Of a stretch of DNA of 64,000 bases, positions 34,741-44,152 are shown one piece after another. Numbering within the stretch: position 1 is the stretch's first letter; every line of letters begins with the position of its first letter. Both the position numbers and the translations under genes were made by a program. This DNA is from Leptobacterium sp964389205 (GTDB lineage: Bacteria > Bacteroidota > Bacteroidia > Flavobacteriales > Flavobacteriaceae). The notes beneath the pieces are model-generated. The model saw only the letters and a list, made by a program, of their open reading frames with translations, was not told the origin of the DNA and did not search any database. The DNA is taken from contig CAYMDH010000011.1 of the NCBI GenBank assembly GCA_964389205.1, positions 22,252-86,251 on the forward strand. The letters run 5' to 3'.

Positions 34741-37700
34741 TTGAAAAGTAACATACCAAATTTAATATACTTGATTAGAGTATTTTTCTTTGTTGCACTA
34801 TTTCTTTGTTGCACCGTTTTACACGCTCAGCAAGAAGGTAATTCTAAAACTCAAGATAGTACAAAGACAGGTGTGTCTTTAGGTAAAATAAAACTCAAAA
34901 ATCCAAACAGTATTATTTCAAAATATACCTACGATCCAGTACTGGATTTATATGTGTATACAGAAACTGTAGGGAATTATGATATTTCATACCCACTTAT
35001 ACTTACTCCAAAACAATACAGAGATTTAATCCATAAAGAAGGAATAAAAAATTATTTCAAAGAAAAGTTAGATGCTATCTCAGGGAAAAAAGAGGGAAGC
35101 GAAGAAGCTAGAAAAAATTTACTCCCTAATTTTTATGTAAACTCCAGTTTTTTTGAATCTATTTTTGGAGGAAATACTATTGAAGTAATTCCTCAGGGTT
35201 CTATCGCTGCAGATTTAGGAGTTCGCCTTCAAAGAAATGATAATCCAGCACTATCACCAAGAAACCGAACGAACATCACATTTGATTTTGACCAAAGAAT
35301 TAGCTTAAGCTTATTAGGAAAAATAGGTACTAGGCTCTCTGTTTCTGCAAATTTTGATACAGAAGCTACTTTTGATTTTCAAAATCTAATTAAATTAGAA
35401 TATACTCCTACAGAAGATGACATTCTTCAAAAAATAGAAATAGGGAATGTGAACCTTCCATTAAATAGTTCATTAATTACGGGTGCTCAAAGTTTATTTG
35501 GAGTTAAAACACAATTGCAATTTGGAAGAACTAAAATAACTAGTGTTTTTTCAGAACAGCGTTCTCAAAGTAGAACCGTAGTAGCACAAGGAGGAGGTAC
35601 CTTAAATGAATTTGAAATTCTCGCCTTAGATTATGATGAAGACAGACACTTTTTCTTATCTCAATTTTTTAGAGATCAATACGATCAGGCATTAGAAAAC
35701 TATCCATTTATACGAAGTCAGGTACAAATAACCCGTATTGAAGTTTGGGTTACCAACAGAGGACAACAAACCGAAAATGTTAGAAATATTGTTTCTATTC
35801 AAGATTTAGGAGAAAACAATCCTCAAAATACTAGAATAGGAAGGTTTGGAACTCCACCGGCTGGTTTTTTTAATGGTGTTAGTAATCTTCCACGAAACGA
35901 AGCTAATGATTATAACCCATTGGAAATTGGAAATCTAGCTGCTTCAGTACTTACTGATGATATTCGAGAAATAGCTACTGTTCAAAATGGGTTTGGAACC
36001 TTGAGCGGAAGTGTTAATCAAGGCTTCGATTTTGCTATTTTAGAAAATGCTAGAAAATTAGAAGAAGGGCGAGATTTTTCTTTAAATACACAATTAGGAT
36101 ATATTTCTCTTAGGCAACGTTTAAGTAATGATGAGGTTTTAGCAGTCTCTTTTCAATATACATTTACTGGTACTGGAGAGGTTTTTCAAGTAGGAGAATT
36201 TGCCAATGATGGAGTTGGTGCTACAGGTGTAGATCCTGTAGATGGTTTTATCACAAATAATACCTTAGTTACAAAATTATTAAAGAGTAATGTAACCAAT
36301 GTTGCAGATCCTATTTGGGATTTAATGATGAAGAATATTTATTCAACAGGCGCTTTTCAGCTAAGCCCTGAAGATTTTAGAATGAATATACTCTATACAG
36401 ATCCTTCATCTTTAAATTATTTAGTGCCTGTAGATGAAGTAACCTTTCCTGTAGGATTAGATGAGCGTATATTATTAGATGTTTTAAATTTTGACAGACT
36501 AAATGTTTTTAATGATGTTCAAAGCGGAGGAGACGGTTTTTTTGATTTTCAACCCGGTATTACAGTAGATACAGAACTAGGGAATATTATATTTACTAAA
36601 GTAGAGCCTTTTGGAGAATTTATTTTTGATGTATTAGGAGGAGGAAATTATGATCTCCCAAATACATTTAATGCTAATCAAGAACAATATGTATTTAGGA
36701 ATATGTATGTTTTAACCAAGGCTGCTGCATTAGAAGATAGTGATCAAAATAAATATCAATTAAAAGGACGCTATAAATCAGAAGGCGCTAATGGGATTCC
36801 TATAGGGGCTTTTAATGTGCCTAGAGGATCTGTTAAAGTAACAGCAGCAGGTCGTGTATTACAAGAGGGTATTGATTTTACAGTAAATTATCAAGCCGGA
36901 ACAGTACAAATATTAGATCCAGGACTTCGCGATTCTAACACTCCTATTGAAATATCTGTAGAAAATAATTCTATTTTTGGACAACAGACAAGAAGATTTA
37001 CCGGGATTAATGTAGAACACCAATTTAATGAGAACTTTTTATTAGGAGCAACGGTATTAAATCTTAATGAAAGACCGCTTACTCAGAAAGCTAATTTTGG
37101 ATCAGAACCTGTAAACAATACTATTTTTGGAATTAATGGTAACTTCTCTACAGAAGTACCCTTTTTAACTCGTTTGGTCAATAAATTACCAAATATTGAT
37201 ACCGATGTTCCATCAAATTTATCTGTTAGAGGTGAATTTGCATATTTAATACCAGGTTCTTCCAGAAATGCAGATTTTGAAGGCGAAGCAACTGCCTTTG
37301 TAGATGATTTTGAAGGGGCGCAATCACTTATTGATGTAAGAGGTGCATTGGCTTGGTCTCTATCGAGTCCTCCATTAGAATTTATAGATCCAGATGAGAC
37401 AGGTTTAAGCACAGGGGAAGAACGTGCTAAGCTAGCATGGTATACAATAGATCCAATATTTTTTACGAATCAACGTCCGGCAGGTATTTCAGATGAAGAT
37501 ATTTCTACAAATCAAACTCGTAGAGTATTTGTCGATGAAATTTTCCCGCAAGTAGATATTCCGCAAGGACAAACAACCGTACAAAGTACATTAGATTTAG
37601 CCTATTACCCAACAGATAAAGGCCCTTATAACAATAGTGCTAATTTTGGAGCATTACAACCTCAAGAACGATGGGCGGGTATTATGCGATCTATTACCAG

Positions 37701-40700
37701 TACTAACTTTGAACAATCCAACGTAGAATTTATACAGTTTTGGGTATTAGACCCTTTTGTAGATGGAGTAGGTCCAGATCAAGGAGAATTGATTTTTAAC
37801 TTAGGGAATATCTCAGAAGATATTTTAACAGATGGCCGGAAACAATATGAAAATGGACTTCCAATAACAGATAACCCTACAGGTACCGCATTAACAATAC
37901 CAGTTCCATGGGGTGTAGTACCATCAACACAATCGCTTGTATACGCTTTTGATGCCGATGAAACTAATAGAGCTCTCCAAGATATTGGTCTAGATGGATT
38001 AAACGATGCTTTAGAAGGCGCCACATATCTCAACAATCCAGGCCCTGACCCAGCTTTAGATAACTATGAATTTTATTTAAGTAGAGAGGGAGATATTTTA
38101 AACCGTTATTTCAACTTTAATAATACAGATGGAAACTCTCCTGTAGCAGTAGGAAATAACGATAGAGGATCAACAACACTTCCTGATGTTGAAGATATAG
38201 ACAGAGATTTAACAACAAATACAATCAATAGTTATTTTGAATATCGTATTCCAATTCGTCCAGATATAGGACGAAATGATCCCTTTGTAAATGATATTAG
38301 AGAAGTAGATGTTACTACTCCTGATAATAATGTAATTAGATCTCGATGGATACAATTTAAAATTCCAATACGAGAGTTTGATGATGCAATTGGAGGGATT
38401 ACAGATTTGCGTTCTATCAGTTTTATGAGAATGTATATGAGTGGTTTTCAAAGAGATGTTGTTTTGCGTTTTGCAACACTAGACTTAGTAAGGGGAGACT
38501 ATAGGTTCTATACAAGAACTTTACAAACAGATGAAGATGATCCTGCAGATGATACTACTTTTACAGATATCAATACTGTAAATATTCAAGAAAATGAGCA
38601 ACGGCAACCAATACCATATCGTTTACCTCCAGGAGTTGTAAGAGAGCAATTGAATAATAACAATACAATTATTAGACAAAATGAACAATCACTCTCTTTT
38701 ACAGTATGTGATTTAGAACCTGAGGATTCTCGTGGAGTATTCAAAAACGTTGACATAGATCTTCGTCAATACAGAAGACTTCAAATGTTTTTACATGCAG
38801 AAGCGTTTCAAGAAAATCCAGTAGGAGATAATCAATTAGTAGCTTTTATTAGGCTGGGAACAGATTTTAATGATAATTTTTATCAAATAGAAATACCATT
38901 AGAAGTTACTACACCAGGTGATGCCTCTACTGCAGAAGGTGTTTGGCCACCTATAAACAATTTAGATATTCCTTTAGAACTACTATCGAGAATTAAGGCA
39001 GAAGGAATTGCAGATGGAACACTTTCTAATATTGTCTTTTATGAAGAAGATGAGGAAGAGATTATAGATGTTCCTGAATTTTCGGCAAGAGTTCCGGGTG
39101 TACAGCGTTACGCAATTCGAGGAAATCCGTCTCTAGGAAATATTAGAGCGTTAATGGTGGGGATTAAAAATGCTACTACCAATGAAGTATGTGGAGAAGT
39201 ATGGTTTAATGAACTTCGTTTGTCAGAATTAGATAATAATGGAGGTTGGGCTGCAGTTGGATCTGTAGATGCTAATATTGCAGATTTTGCAAATATTTCG
39301 GCATCGGGACAAGTAAGTACTATAGGTTTTGGTACATTAGAATCAATACCTAATGAGCGAAGTAGAGAAGACGCAGTTCAATACGGAATTAACACTAATA
39401 TTAATTTAGGACAATTACTGCCAAAAAAATGGGATGTACAGATTCCTTTTAACTATAGTATTTCAGAAGAATTAATTACTCCAGAGTTTGACCCTGTTTT
39501 TCAGGATATAACATTAGACGATAGAATTGATGCTGCAGAAACAGAACAAGAAGAAGAAATCATAAGAAGGCAGGCAGAAGATTATACAAAGAGAAGGAGT
39601 ATTAATGTGATTGGATTAAGAAAGAATAGAGCTCCAGAAAAGAAAGCAAGGGTTTATGATATTGAAAATTTCACATTCAATTATTCCTATAATGAAGTAA
39701 ATCATAGAGATTTTGAAATTGAAGAAGCTCGCGATCAAAATATTAGAACGGGATTTACTTATAATCATAATTTTGAGCCTTTAGAAATAGCTCCTTTTAA
39801 GAAAAAAGATTCTTTATTTACTGGACGTTATTGGCAATGGATTAAGGACTTAAATTTAAATTTACTACCTACTAGTATTTCTATAAATTCAAATTATAAC
39901 AGAACATTTAATCAACAGCGATTTAGAGAAGTTCTTACTCCTGGAATAGATGTAGGAGAGCAATTAGGACTTCCAACATTACAGCAACGAAACTTTTTGT
40001 TTGACTGGCAGTATGCTGTTAATTATAATCTAACTAAATCACTTCGTTTTAATTTTACTGCAGCTAATTTTAATATAGTACGAAATTTCTTTGATGAAGA
40101 TGAAAACGGAGAGACTTTTATAAGAGATGATGTTGGGATCTATGATGATTTCTTTAATACAGGAGAAGCGAATAGACATACTCAGCGTTTAGAATTAAAT
40201 TATGAGTTGCCGCTCAATAAAATACCTGTGTTTAGCTTTATCAATGCTAACTATCAATATACTGGTGATTTTGATTGGCAGCGCGGGGGAGATGCATTAA
40301 CAGAAGTAGCAGGAGAGAATCTAAATACAATTCAAAATGCAAATACACATACCATCGGAGCTTCTTTAACAATGGACAAATTATATAAATATTTTGGTTT
40401 AACTAAGCGTACAGCAGCAGATGCACGAAGACAAAATGCAGCAAATAGGCCTACATTAGCTCCCGCAGGAACAACACAAAATGATAAAGAACTTAAAAAA
40501 TCTATAAAGAAAACTTCAAAGTTTTTCAATACGTTAGTAGATGTATTAACAACAGTAAAGAGAATCAATCTGAACTACTCTGAAAACAATGGGAAAGTGC
40601 TTCCGGGTTATACAGAATCTATAGGATTTATAGGAACCTTACGCCCTTCTGCGGGTTTTGTTTTTGGAAGTCAATCAGATGTTAGGTTTGAAGCTGCTCG

Positions 40701-41889
40701 AAGAGGTTTCTTAACTACATTTCCTGAATTTAATGAGCAGTTTATACAACGGAGAAATACCATACTTAATGTAACTGCTAATCTAACACCAATTCCTGAT
40801 TTAACTATTGATTTAACTGCTAATAGACAGTTTTCAAGCTCATTTGCAGAAAACTTTAGAGTAAATGAAAACAATGGAGAGTTTGAATTTGAATCATTAT
40901 TACAAAATAGCTTTGGAGATTTCTCCATTTCTACCTCATTAATAAGAACTTCATTTTCAACAAGTGATGAAGTTTCATCTGCAACTTTTGATGAATTTAG
41001 AGCCAATCGCTTAGAAATAGCGAATCGTTTGGCAATTCAAAATGGGATAGATATAACAAACCCTGCAAACATAGATAACAATGGTTTTCCAATAGGTTTT
41101 GGGCGTGATAATCAAGTGGTATTACTACCAGCATTTTTATCTGCATACACAGGTCAAAGTCCAGATCAAGTTAGTCTAGGAGCATTTAGAGATGTCCCAA
41201 TCCCTAATTGGACCTTAAAGTATACAGGGCTTACTCGTTTGAAATGGTTTAAAAAACGATTTAAGCGTTTGTCTTTAAGTCATGGTTATAGAGCTAGTTA
41301 TAGCTTAAATTCGTTTAGATCTAATTTAGAATTTGATAGAGACTTACCTTCTTTATCGCAAATTGATCAAGCAGGAAACTTTTTAAATGAAACACTATTT
41401 ACTAATGCAACTTTAGTAGAGCAGTTTAATCCGCTAATACGTATAGATTTTGAACTCAAGAATTCATTTAGTTTTCAAGGAGAAGTTAAAAGAGGAAGAG
41501 CACTTTCATTAAGTTTTGATAATAATTTGCTTACTGAAACTACAGATAGAGAGTTTATTTTTGGTTTAGGATACCGTCTTAAGGATGTTCGTTTTAAAAC
41601 AAATATTGGAGGTAAAAAAACAACTCTAAAAGGAGATTTGAACTTAAAAGCAGATTTATCTTTAAGAGATAATATTACTGTAATAAGAAACTTAGATATA
41701 GAAAACAATCAAGTAACTGCAGGACAAAATATATGGACACTTAAATTTACTGCAGACTATGCTTTAAGTAAAAACTTAACTACGCTTTTCTTTTACGATC
41801 ATACGTTTTCTGAATTTGCTATCTCAACTGCATTTCCGCAAACCACCATACGAACCGGGTTTACTCTACGATATAATTTTGGAAACTAA
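34741..41889 (+). CDS. sprA: Cell-surface protein SprA, type IX secretion system translocon
   Basis: 2382 residues, starting at a TTG six bases after ruvA, since no ATG is available before the signal sequence (FFFVALFLCCTVLHAQ). The size and content fit SprA (Sov in Porphyromonas): YDPVLDLYVYTETVGNYDISYP near the start, the repeated GRFGTPPAGFFNG and GTVQILDPGL-type segments, and a C-terminal barrel strand ending TIRTGFTLRYNFGN. SprA is the 36-strand outer-membrane pore of the T9SS, needed in gliding flavobacteria for secretion of SprB and many enzymes. The ruvA-sprA-gcvH order is conserved in Flavobacteriaceae. The frame is intact across more than 7 kb. Confidence 0.96.
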   Translation: MKSNIPNLIYLIRVFFFVALFLCCTVLHAQQEGNSKTQDSTKTGVSLGKIKLKNPNSIISKYTYDPVLDLYVYTETVGNYDISYPLILTPKQYRDLIHKEGIKNYFKEKLDAISGKKEGSEEARKNLLPNFYVNSSFFESIFGGNTIEVIPQGSIAADLGVRLQRNDNPALSPRNRTNITFDFDQRISLSLLGKIGTRLSVSANFDTEATFDFQNLIKLEYTPTEDDILQKIEIGNVNLPLNSSLITGAQSLFGVKTQLQFGRTKITSVFSEQRSQSRTVVAQGGGTLNEFEILALDYDEDRHFFLSQFFRDQYDQALENYPFIRSQVQITRIEVWVTNRGQQTENVRNIVSIQDLGENNPQNTRIGRFGTPPAGFFNGVSNLPRNEANDYNPLEIGNLAASVLTDDIREIATVQNGFGTLSGSVNQGFDFAILENARKLEEGRDFSLNTQLGYISLRQRLSNDEVLAVSFQYTFTGTGEVFQVGEFANDGVGATGVDPVDGFITNNTLVTKLLKSNVTNVADPIWDLMMKNIYSTGAFQLSPEDFRMNILYTDPSSLNYLVPVDEVTFPVGLDERILLDVLNFDRLNVFNDVQSGGDGFFDFQPGITVDTELGNIIFTKVEPFGEFIFDVLGGGNYDLPNTFNANQEQYVFRNMYVLTKAAALEDSDQNKYQLKGRYKSEGANGIPIGAFNVPRGSVKVTAAGRVLQEGIDFTVNYQAGTVQILDPGLRDSNTPIEISVENNSIFGQQTRRFTGINVEHQFNENFLLGATVLNLNERPLTQKANFGSEPVNNTIFGINGNFSTEVPFLTRLVNKLPNIDTDVPSNLSVRGEFAYLIPGSSRNADFEGEATAFVDDFEGAQSLIDVRGALAWSLSSPPLEFIDPDETGLSTGEERAKLAWYTIDPIFFTNQRPAGISDEDISTNQTRRVFVDEIFPQVDIPQGQTTVQSTLDLAYYPTDKGPYNNSANFGALQPQERWAGIMRSITSTNFEQSNVEFIQFWVLDPFVDGVGPDQGELIFNLGNISEDILTDGRKQYENGLPITDNPTGTALTIPVPWGVVPSTQSLVYAFDADETNRALQDIGLDGLNDALEGATYLNNPGPDPALDNYEFYLSREGDILNRYFNFNNTDGNSPVAVGNNDRGSTTLPDVEDIDRDLTTNTINSYFEYRIPIRPDIGRNDPFVNDIREVDVTTPDNNVIRSRWIQFKIPIREFDDAIGGITDLRSISFMRMYMSGFQRDVVLRFATLDLVRGDYRFYTRTLQTDEDDPADDTTFTDINTVNIQENEQRQPIPYRLPPGVVREQLNNNNTIIRQNEQSLSFTVCDLEPEDSRGVFKNVDIDLRQYRRLQMFLHAEAFQENPVGDNQLVAFIRLGTDFNDNFYQIEIPLEVTTPGDASTAEGVWPPINNLDIPLELLSRIKAEGIADGTLSNIVFYEEDEEEIIDVPEFSARVPGVQRYAIRGNPSLGNIRALMVGIKNATTNEVCGEVWFNELRLSELDNNGGWAAVGSVDANIADFANISASGQVSTIGFGTLESIPNERSREDAVQYGINTNINLGQLLPKKWDVQIPFNYSISEELITPEFDPVFQDITLDDRIDAAETEQEEEIIRRQAEDYTKRRSINVIGLRKNRAPEKKARVYDIENFTFNYSYNEVNHRDFEIEEARDQNIRTGFTYNHNFEPLEIAPFKKKDSLFTGRYWQWIKDLNLNLLPTSISINSNYNRTFNQQRFREVLTPGIDVGEQLGLPTLQQRNFLFDWQYAVNYNLTKSLRFNFTAANFNIVRNFFDEDENGETFIRDDVGIYDDFFNTGEANRHTQRLELNYELPLNKIPVFSFINANYQYTGDFDWQRGGDALTEVAGENLNTIQNANTHTIGASLTMDKLYKYFGLTKRTAADARRQNAANRPTLAPAGTTQNDKELKKSIKKTSKFFNTLVDVLTTVKRINLNYSENNGKVLPGYTESIGFIGTLRPSAGFVFGSQSDVRFEAARRGFLTTFPEFNEQFIQRRNTILNVTANLTPIPDLTIDLTANRQFSSSFAENFRVNENNGEFEFESLLQNSFGDFSISTSLIRTSFSTSDEVSSATFDEFRANRLEIANRLAIQNGIDITNPANIDNNGFPIGFGRDNQVVLLPAFLSAYTGQSPDQVSLGAFRDVPIPNWTLKYTGLTRLKWFKKRFKRLSLSHGYRASYSLNSFRSNLEFDRDLPSLSQIDQAGNFLNETLFTNATLVEQFNPLIRIDFELKNSFSFQGEVKRGRALSLSFDNNLLTETTDREFIFGLGYRLKDVRFKTNIGGKKTTLKGDLNLKADLSLRDNITVIRNLDIENNQVTAGQNIWTLKFTADYALSKNLTTLFFYDHTFSEFAISTAFPQTTIRTGFTLRYNFGN

Positions 41890-42060
41890 TAGCATCTATT
41901 CATAAAATTTCCTCAATTAGAATATGGTTTTAAAATTTCTATTTCAATATAAGAGTAAATTAGAATTATTGCGATATTTAATTTTTCTATTCTCTGTAAA
42001 ACTTAAAAGCCATCATTTTCTTTAAATAAAGAAAAAAAATCAAATGGGATAAGAACTTTT

Positions 42061-42091
42061 TTTGTTTAATAGGCTTAAAAAAGTACATTTG
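42061..42091 (+). promoter_or_regulatory. Bacteroidota-type promoter of gcvH
   Basis: TTTG (42061-42064), a 19-base spacer and TACATTTG (42084-42091) match the consensus exactly. Transcription would start near 42096, 25 bases before the gcvH ATG. The rest of the 231-base gap after sprA shows no clear terminator. Confidence 0.78.
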
Positions 42092-42120
42092 TTCATCAAA
42101 TATTTAATTCTAAAAAAACA

Positions 42121-42501
42121 ATGAATTTACCATCAGATTTAAAGTATACTAAAGATCACGAGTGGATACGAATAGAAGGAGATGTAGCAATCGTAGGAAT
42201 TACAGATTTTGCGCAAAGTGAATTAGGAGATATTGTATATGTAGAGGTAGAAACTGTAGATGAAACATTAGATAAAGATGAGGTTTTTGGTACAGTAGAA
42301 GCAGTTAAAACAGTATCAGATCTTTTTTTACCACTAAGTGGAGAAATTATTGAATTTAATGCTGCTTTAGAAGACGAGCCTGAAAAAGTGAATTCTGACC
42401 CTTATGGAGAAGGTTGGATGGTAAAAATTAAAATGTCTGATACTTCAGAAATAGAGAGTTTGCTTAGCAATACAGATTATGAAGCGCTTATTGGGGCTTA
42501 A
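42121..42501 (+). CDS. gcvH: Glycine cleavage system H protein
   Basis: 126 residues. The lipoyl-domain core FGTVEAVKTVSDLFLPLSGEI contains Lys63, the lipoylation site. The start (LPSDLKYTKDHEWIRIEGD) and the SDPYGEGWMVKIK segment are typical. GcvH shuttles the methylamine group between the P, T and L proteins. No gcvT or gcvP is in the window. The 3' end overlaps the VanZ-like gene by 23 bases, so the two are likely translationally coupled. Confidence 0.96.
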   Translation: MNLPSDLKYTKDHEWIRIEGDVAIVGITDFAQSELGDIVYVEVETVDETLDKDEVFGTVEAVKTVSDLFLPLSGEIIEFNAALEDEPEKVNSDPYGEGWMVKIKMSDTSEIESLLSNTDYEALIGA

Positions 42502-42892
42502 AAAACAAATTTTATTTTTTGTAGCTCTTATATGGACACTTCTATTAACAATACTTAGTTTATTTTCTTTATCAAGATTTCCAAAAATAAAATTTGGGTT
42601 TGATTCCTCAGACAAGCTAATGCATGCTTTTTTTTATTTAGCACTTGTATTAATATGGCATCTGTATTTTTATGTTAAGTTTAAATTAGTATTGAAAAAA
42701 TCCTTTTTATTTGGGATAGCTATTGTTGCCTTTGTTTATGGTATAGTTATTGAAGTATTACAAGACGTATTGCCTTATGGAAGATCGGCAGAATGGGCAG
42801 ATATATTAGCAAATACACTTGGTATTTTAATAGCATCAATCATTGTTGTTGTGTTTTCAGGTAATTATAAGTCGTTAAAAAGAAAAAATTAG
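42479..42892 (+). CDS. VanZ-like family membrane protein
   Basis: 137 residues with four hydrophobic helices. The motif SSDKLMHAFFYLAL and the later YGIVIEVLQDVLPYGRSAEWADILANTLGIL match the VanZ-like family, small membrane proteins of unclear biochemical role (VanZ itself gives low-level teicoplanin resistance). It starts inside gcvH and is probably on its transcript. Finding it after gcvH is common in Flavobacteriaceae. No evidence ties it to antibiotic resistance here. Confidence 0.85.
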   Translation: MKRLLGLKKQILFFVALIWTLLLTILSLFSLSRFPKIKFGFDSSDKLMHAFFYLALVLIWHLYFYVKFKLVLKKSFLFGIAIVAFVYGIVIEVLQDVLPYGRSAEWADILANTLGILIASIIVVVFSGNYKSLKRKN

Positions 42893-42942
42893 TTGCTTTT
42901 ATTATAAATAAATAATTAAATTAGCATTGTAAAATAAGAATT

Positions 42943-43644
42943 ATGGAACTTAAGAAAAACCCAAAAGCAGATCTAACTACCAATAGTGGTCTCTATTTTG
43001 TTATTGGTCTTGCGTTAGTTTTGTTTGTGACTTGGCAAGCAATTGAGTGGAAGAAGTATGACAAAACAGAATATGATATTCAAGCACTAAATTTAGATGA
43101 CGATCTAGATGAAGAAGTGCCAATTACAGAACAAATAAAAACACCACCACCACCACCACCACCACCAGCTCCAGAAATTATTGAAGTTGTTGAAGATGAA
43201 GAAGAAATAGAAGAAACTATTATAGAATCTACTGAGACAGATCAAGATGAGGTTGTTGAAGTTGATGATGTAGAAGTGGTAGAAGAAGAAGTAGACGTTG
43301 ATGTTCCATTTTCGGTAATTGAAGACGTACCTGTATTTCCAGGATGTGAAAGAGCGAAAGACAAGCGTAAGTGTTTTAATGAAAAAATGAATAAGCATAT
43401 TCGTAAAAACTTTAGATATCCTGAAATAGCACAAGAATTAGGGGTGCAAGGAAGAGTGTATGTACAGTTTACAATACAAAAAGATGGATCTATAGGAAAT
43501 GTTAGAATGAGAGGCCCTGATAAAAACCTTGAAAAAGAGGCAGCAAGAATTATAGGTAAACTACCAAAAATGACACCTGGAAAACAAAGAGGACGTGCAG
43601 TACGTGTGCCGTTTTCAATTCCTATTACTTTTAAATTACAATAA
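42943..43644 (+). CDS. TonB energy transducer
   Basis: 233 residues. One N-terminal anchor helix (about 18-36), an acidic and proline-rich periplasmic linker with eight consecutive prolines (about 68-75) and long Glu/Asp/Val runs, and a C-terminal TonB domain (about 125-233) with VPVFPGCERAKDKRKCF, RYPEIAQELGVQGRVYVQF and the final VPFSIPITFKLQ. It couples the ExbBD proton-driven motor to outer-membrane receptors. exbB and exbD are not in the window. It ends at a strong terminator. The linker charge is markedly negative compared with classical Lys/Pro TonB linkers. Confidence 0.93.
   Translation: MELKKNPKADLTTNSGLYFVIGLALVLFVTWQAIEWKKYDKTEYDIQALNLDDDLDEEVPITEQIKTPPPPPPPPAPEIIEVVEDEEEIEETIIESTETDQDEVVEVDDVEVVEEEVDVDVPFSVIEDVPVFPGCERAKDKRKCFNEKMNKHIRKNFRYPEIAQELGVQGRVYVQFTIQKDGSIGNVRMRGPDKNLEKEAARIIGKLPKMTPGKQRGRAVRVPFSIPITFKLQ
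43144..43167 (+). repeat. (CCA)8 trinucleotide run inside tonB
   Basis: Eight perfect CCA units encode the octaproline of the TonB linker. A run of identical codons could change length by slippage, but only in whole codons, so the frame would be kept. Confidence 0.8.
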
Positions 43645-43670
43645 TAAAAGAGTAATATATTATTATATTT

Positions 43671-43709
43671 AAAAAGAGCGAACTAATATATTAGTTCGCT
43701 CTTTTTTTG
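43671..43709 (+). terminator. Intrinsic terminator after tonB
   Basis: AGAGCGAACTAA (43675-43686) pairs with TTAGTTCGCTCT (43691-43702) around loop TATA, with flanking A- and T-runs. Being symmetric with an A-run upstream, it could act in both directions. Confidence 0.88.
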
Positions 43710-43800
43710 TCATCAAATATATTACTCTTCAGAACTTATCATTTTTTTTCTTTTAATGAAAATTATTAATTAAGAAAAAGTTAATTAATATATAATATTT

Positions 43801-43844
43801 GATTTCAATAAAAAGTAATCTTTATCTTTCTTTTTATTGAAATC
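43801..43844. promoter_or_regulatory. Perfect 15-bp inverted repeat before the second peptide gene
   Basis: GATTTCAATAAAAAG (43801-43815) and its exact complement CTTTTTATTGAAATC (43830-43844) flank a 14-base spacer and end 16 bases before the peptide start codon. An imperfect -7-like sequence (AATATTTG, 43794-43801) abuts the left arm. It may be an operator or, if transcribed, a leader hairpin. Confidence 0.6.
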
Positions 43845-43860
43845 TTAAAAACTATTAATT

Positions 43861-44055
43861 ATGAAAAAAGAAACGTTAAAATCGTTAAAGTTGAAAAAGT
43901 CAACTGTTTCAAGTTTGACTAGAGTGAAGATGGAAAAATTAGTTGGTGGAGGGCATACCGATAACACTTGTACTGCTACTTGTGAAGATTGGTCTTGTTT
44001 CTTGTACAACAGATCCTCATCTAACAGCAGATTGTCTTATTGCTTAAAATTATAA
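43861..44055 (+). CDS. Small double-glycine peptide, second RiPP (lanthipeptide-like) precursor candidate
   Basis: 64 residues. The leader reads MKKETLKSLKLKKSTVSSL, then RVKMEKLVGGG, matching the architecture of the peptide at 24993: MKK start, Leu/Lys heptads, KK-x-T-[IV]-S-x-L, and a Gly-Gly site near residue 30. The core of about 34 residues holds four cysteines and many Ser/Thr (TCTATCEDWSCF, SSSNSRLSYC). It lies between two tonB genes but has terminators on both sides, so it is its own unit. No modifying enzyme, protease or exporter is beside it. A real, expressed gene is likely; the product type is inferred. Confidence 0.7.
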   Translation: MKKETLKSLKLKKSTVSSLTRVKMEKLVGGGHTDNTCTATCEDWSCFLYNRSSSNSRLSYCLKL

Positions 44056-44072
44056 GAGATAATATTTAAATA

Positions 44073-44104
44073 AAAATCCCGCACTAGTGCGGGATTTTCT
44101 TTTT
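44073..44104 (+). terminator. Intrinsic terminator after the second peptide gene
   Basis: A perfect palindrome, AAAATCCCGCAC with GTGCGGGATTTT (44073-44098, centre TA between the arms), followed by CTTTTT. Its GC-rich core makes it a strong terminator. Confidence 0.87.
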
Positions 44105-44152
44105 GGTATGCTTCTTGTGTTTAACGTAACATTAACATTAAAACCATATATT

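Noticed and set aside
42479..42892. Reading the VanZ-like gene as a glycopeptide-resistance gene
   Set aside because: No other van genes are present and this family is widespread after gcvH in flavobacteria.
43144..43167. Short-period repeats as a CRISPR array or phase-variation tract
   Set aside because: The CCA units are in-frame proline codons of TonB. No spaced direct repeats of CRISPR type were seen anywhere in the window.
44087..44152. N-terminal extension of the second TonB from a GTG
   Set aside because: The GTG lies within the preceding terminator stem, so translation from it would not make sense.
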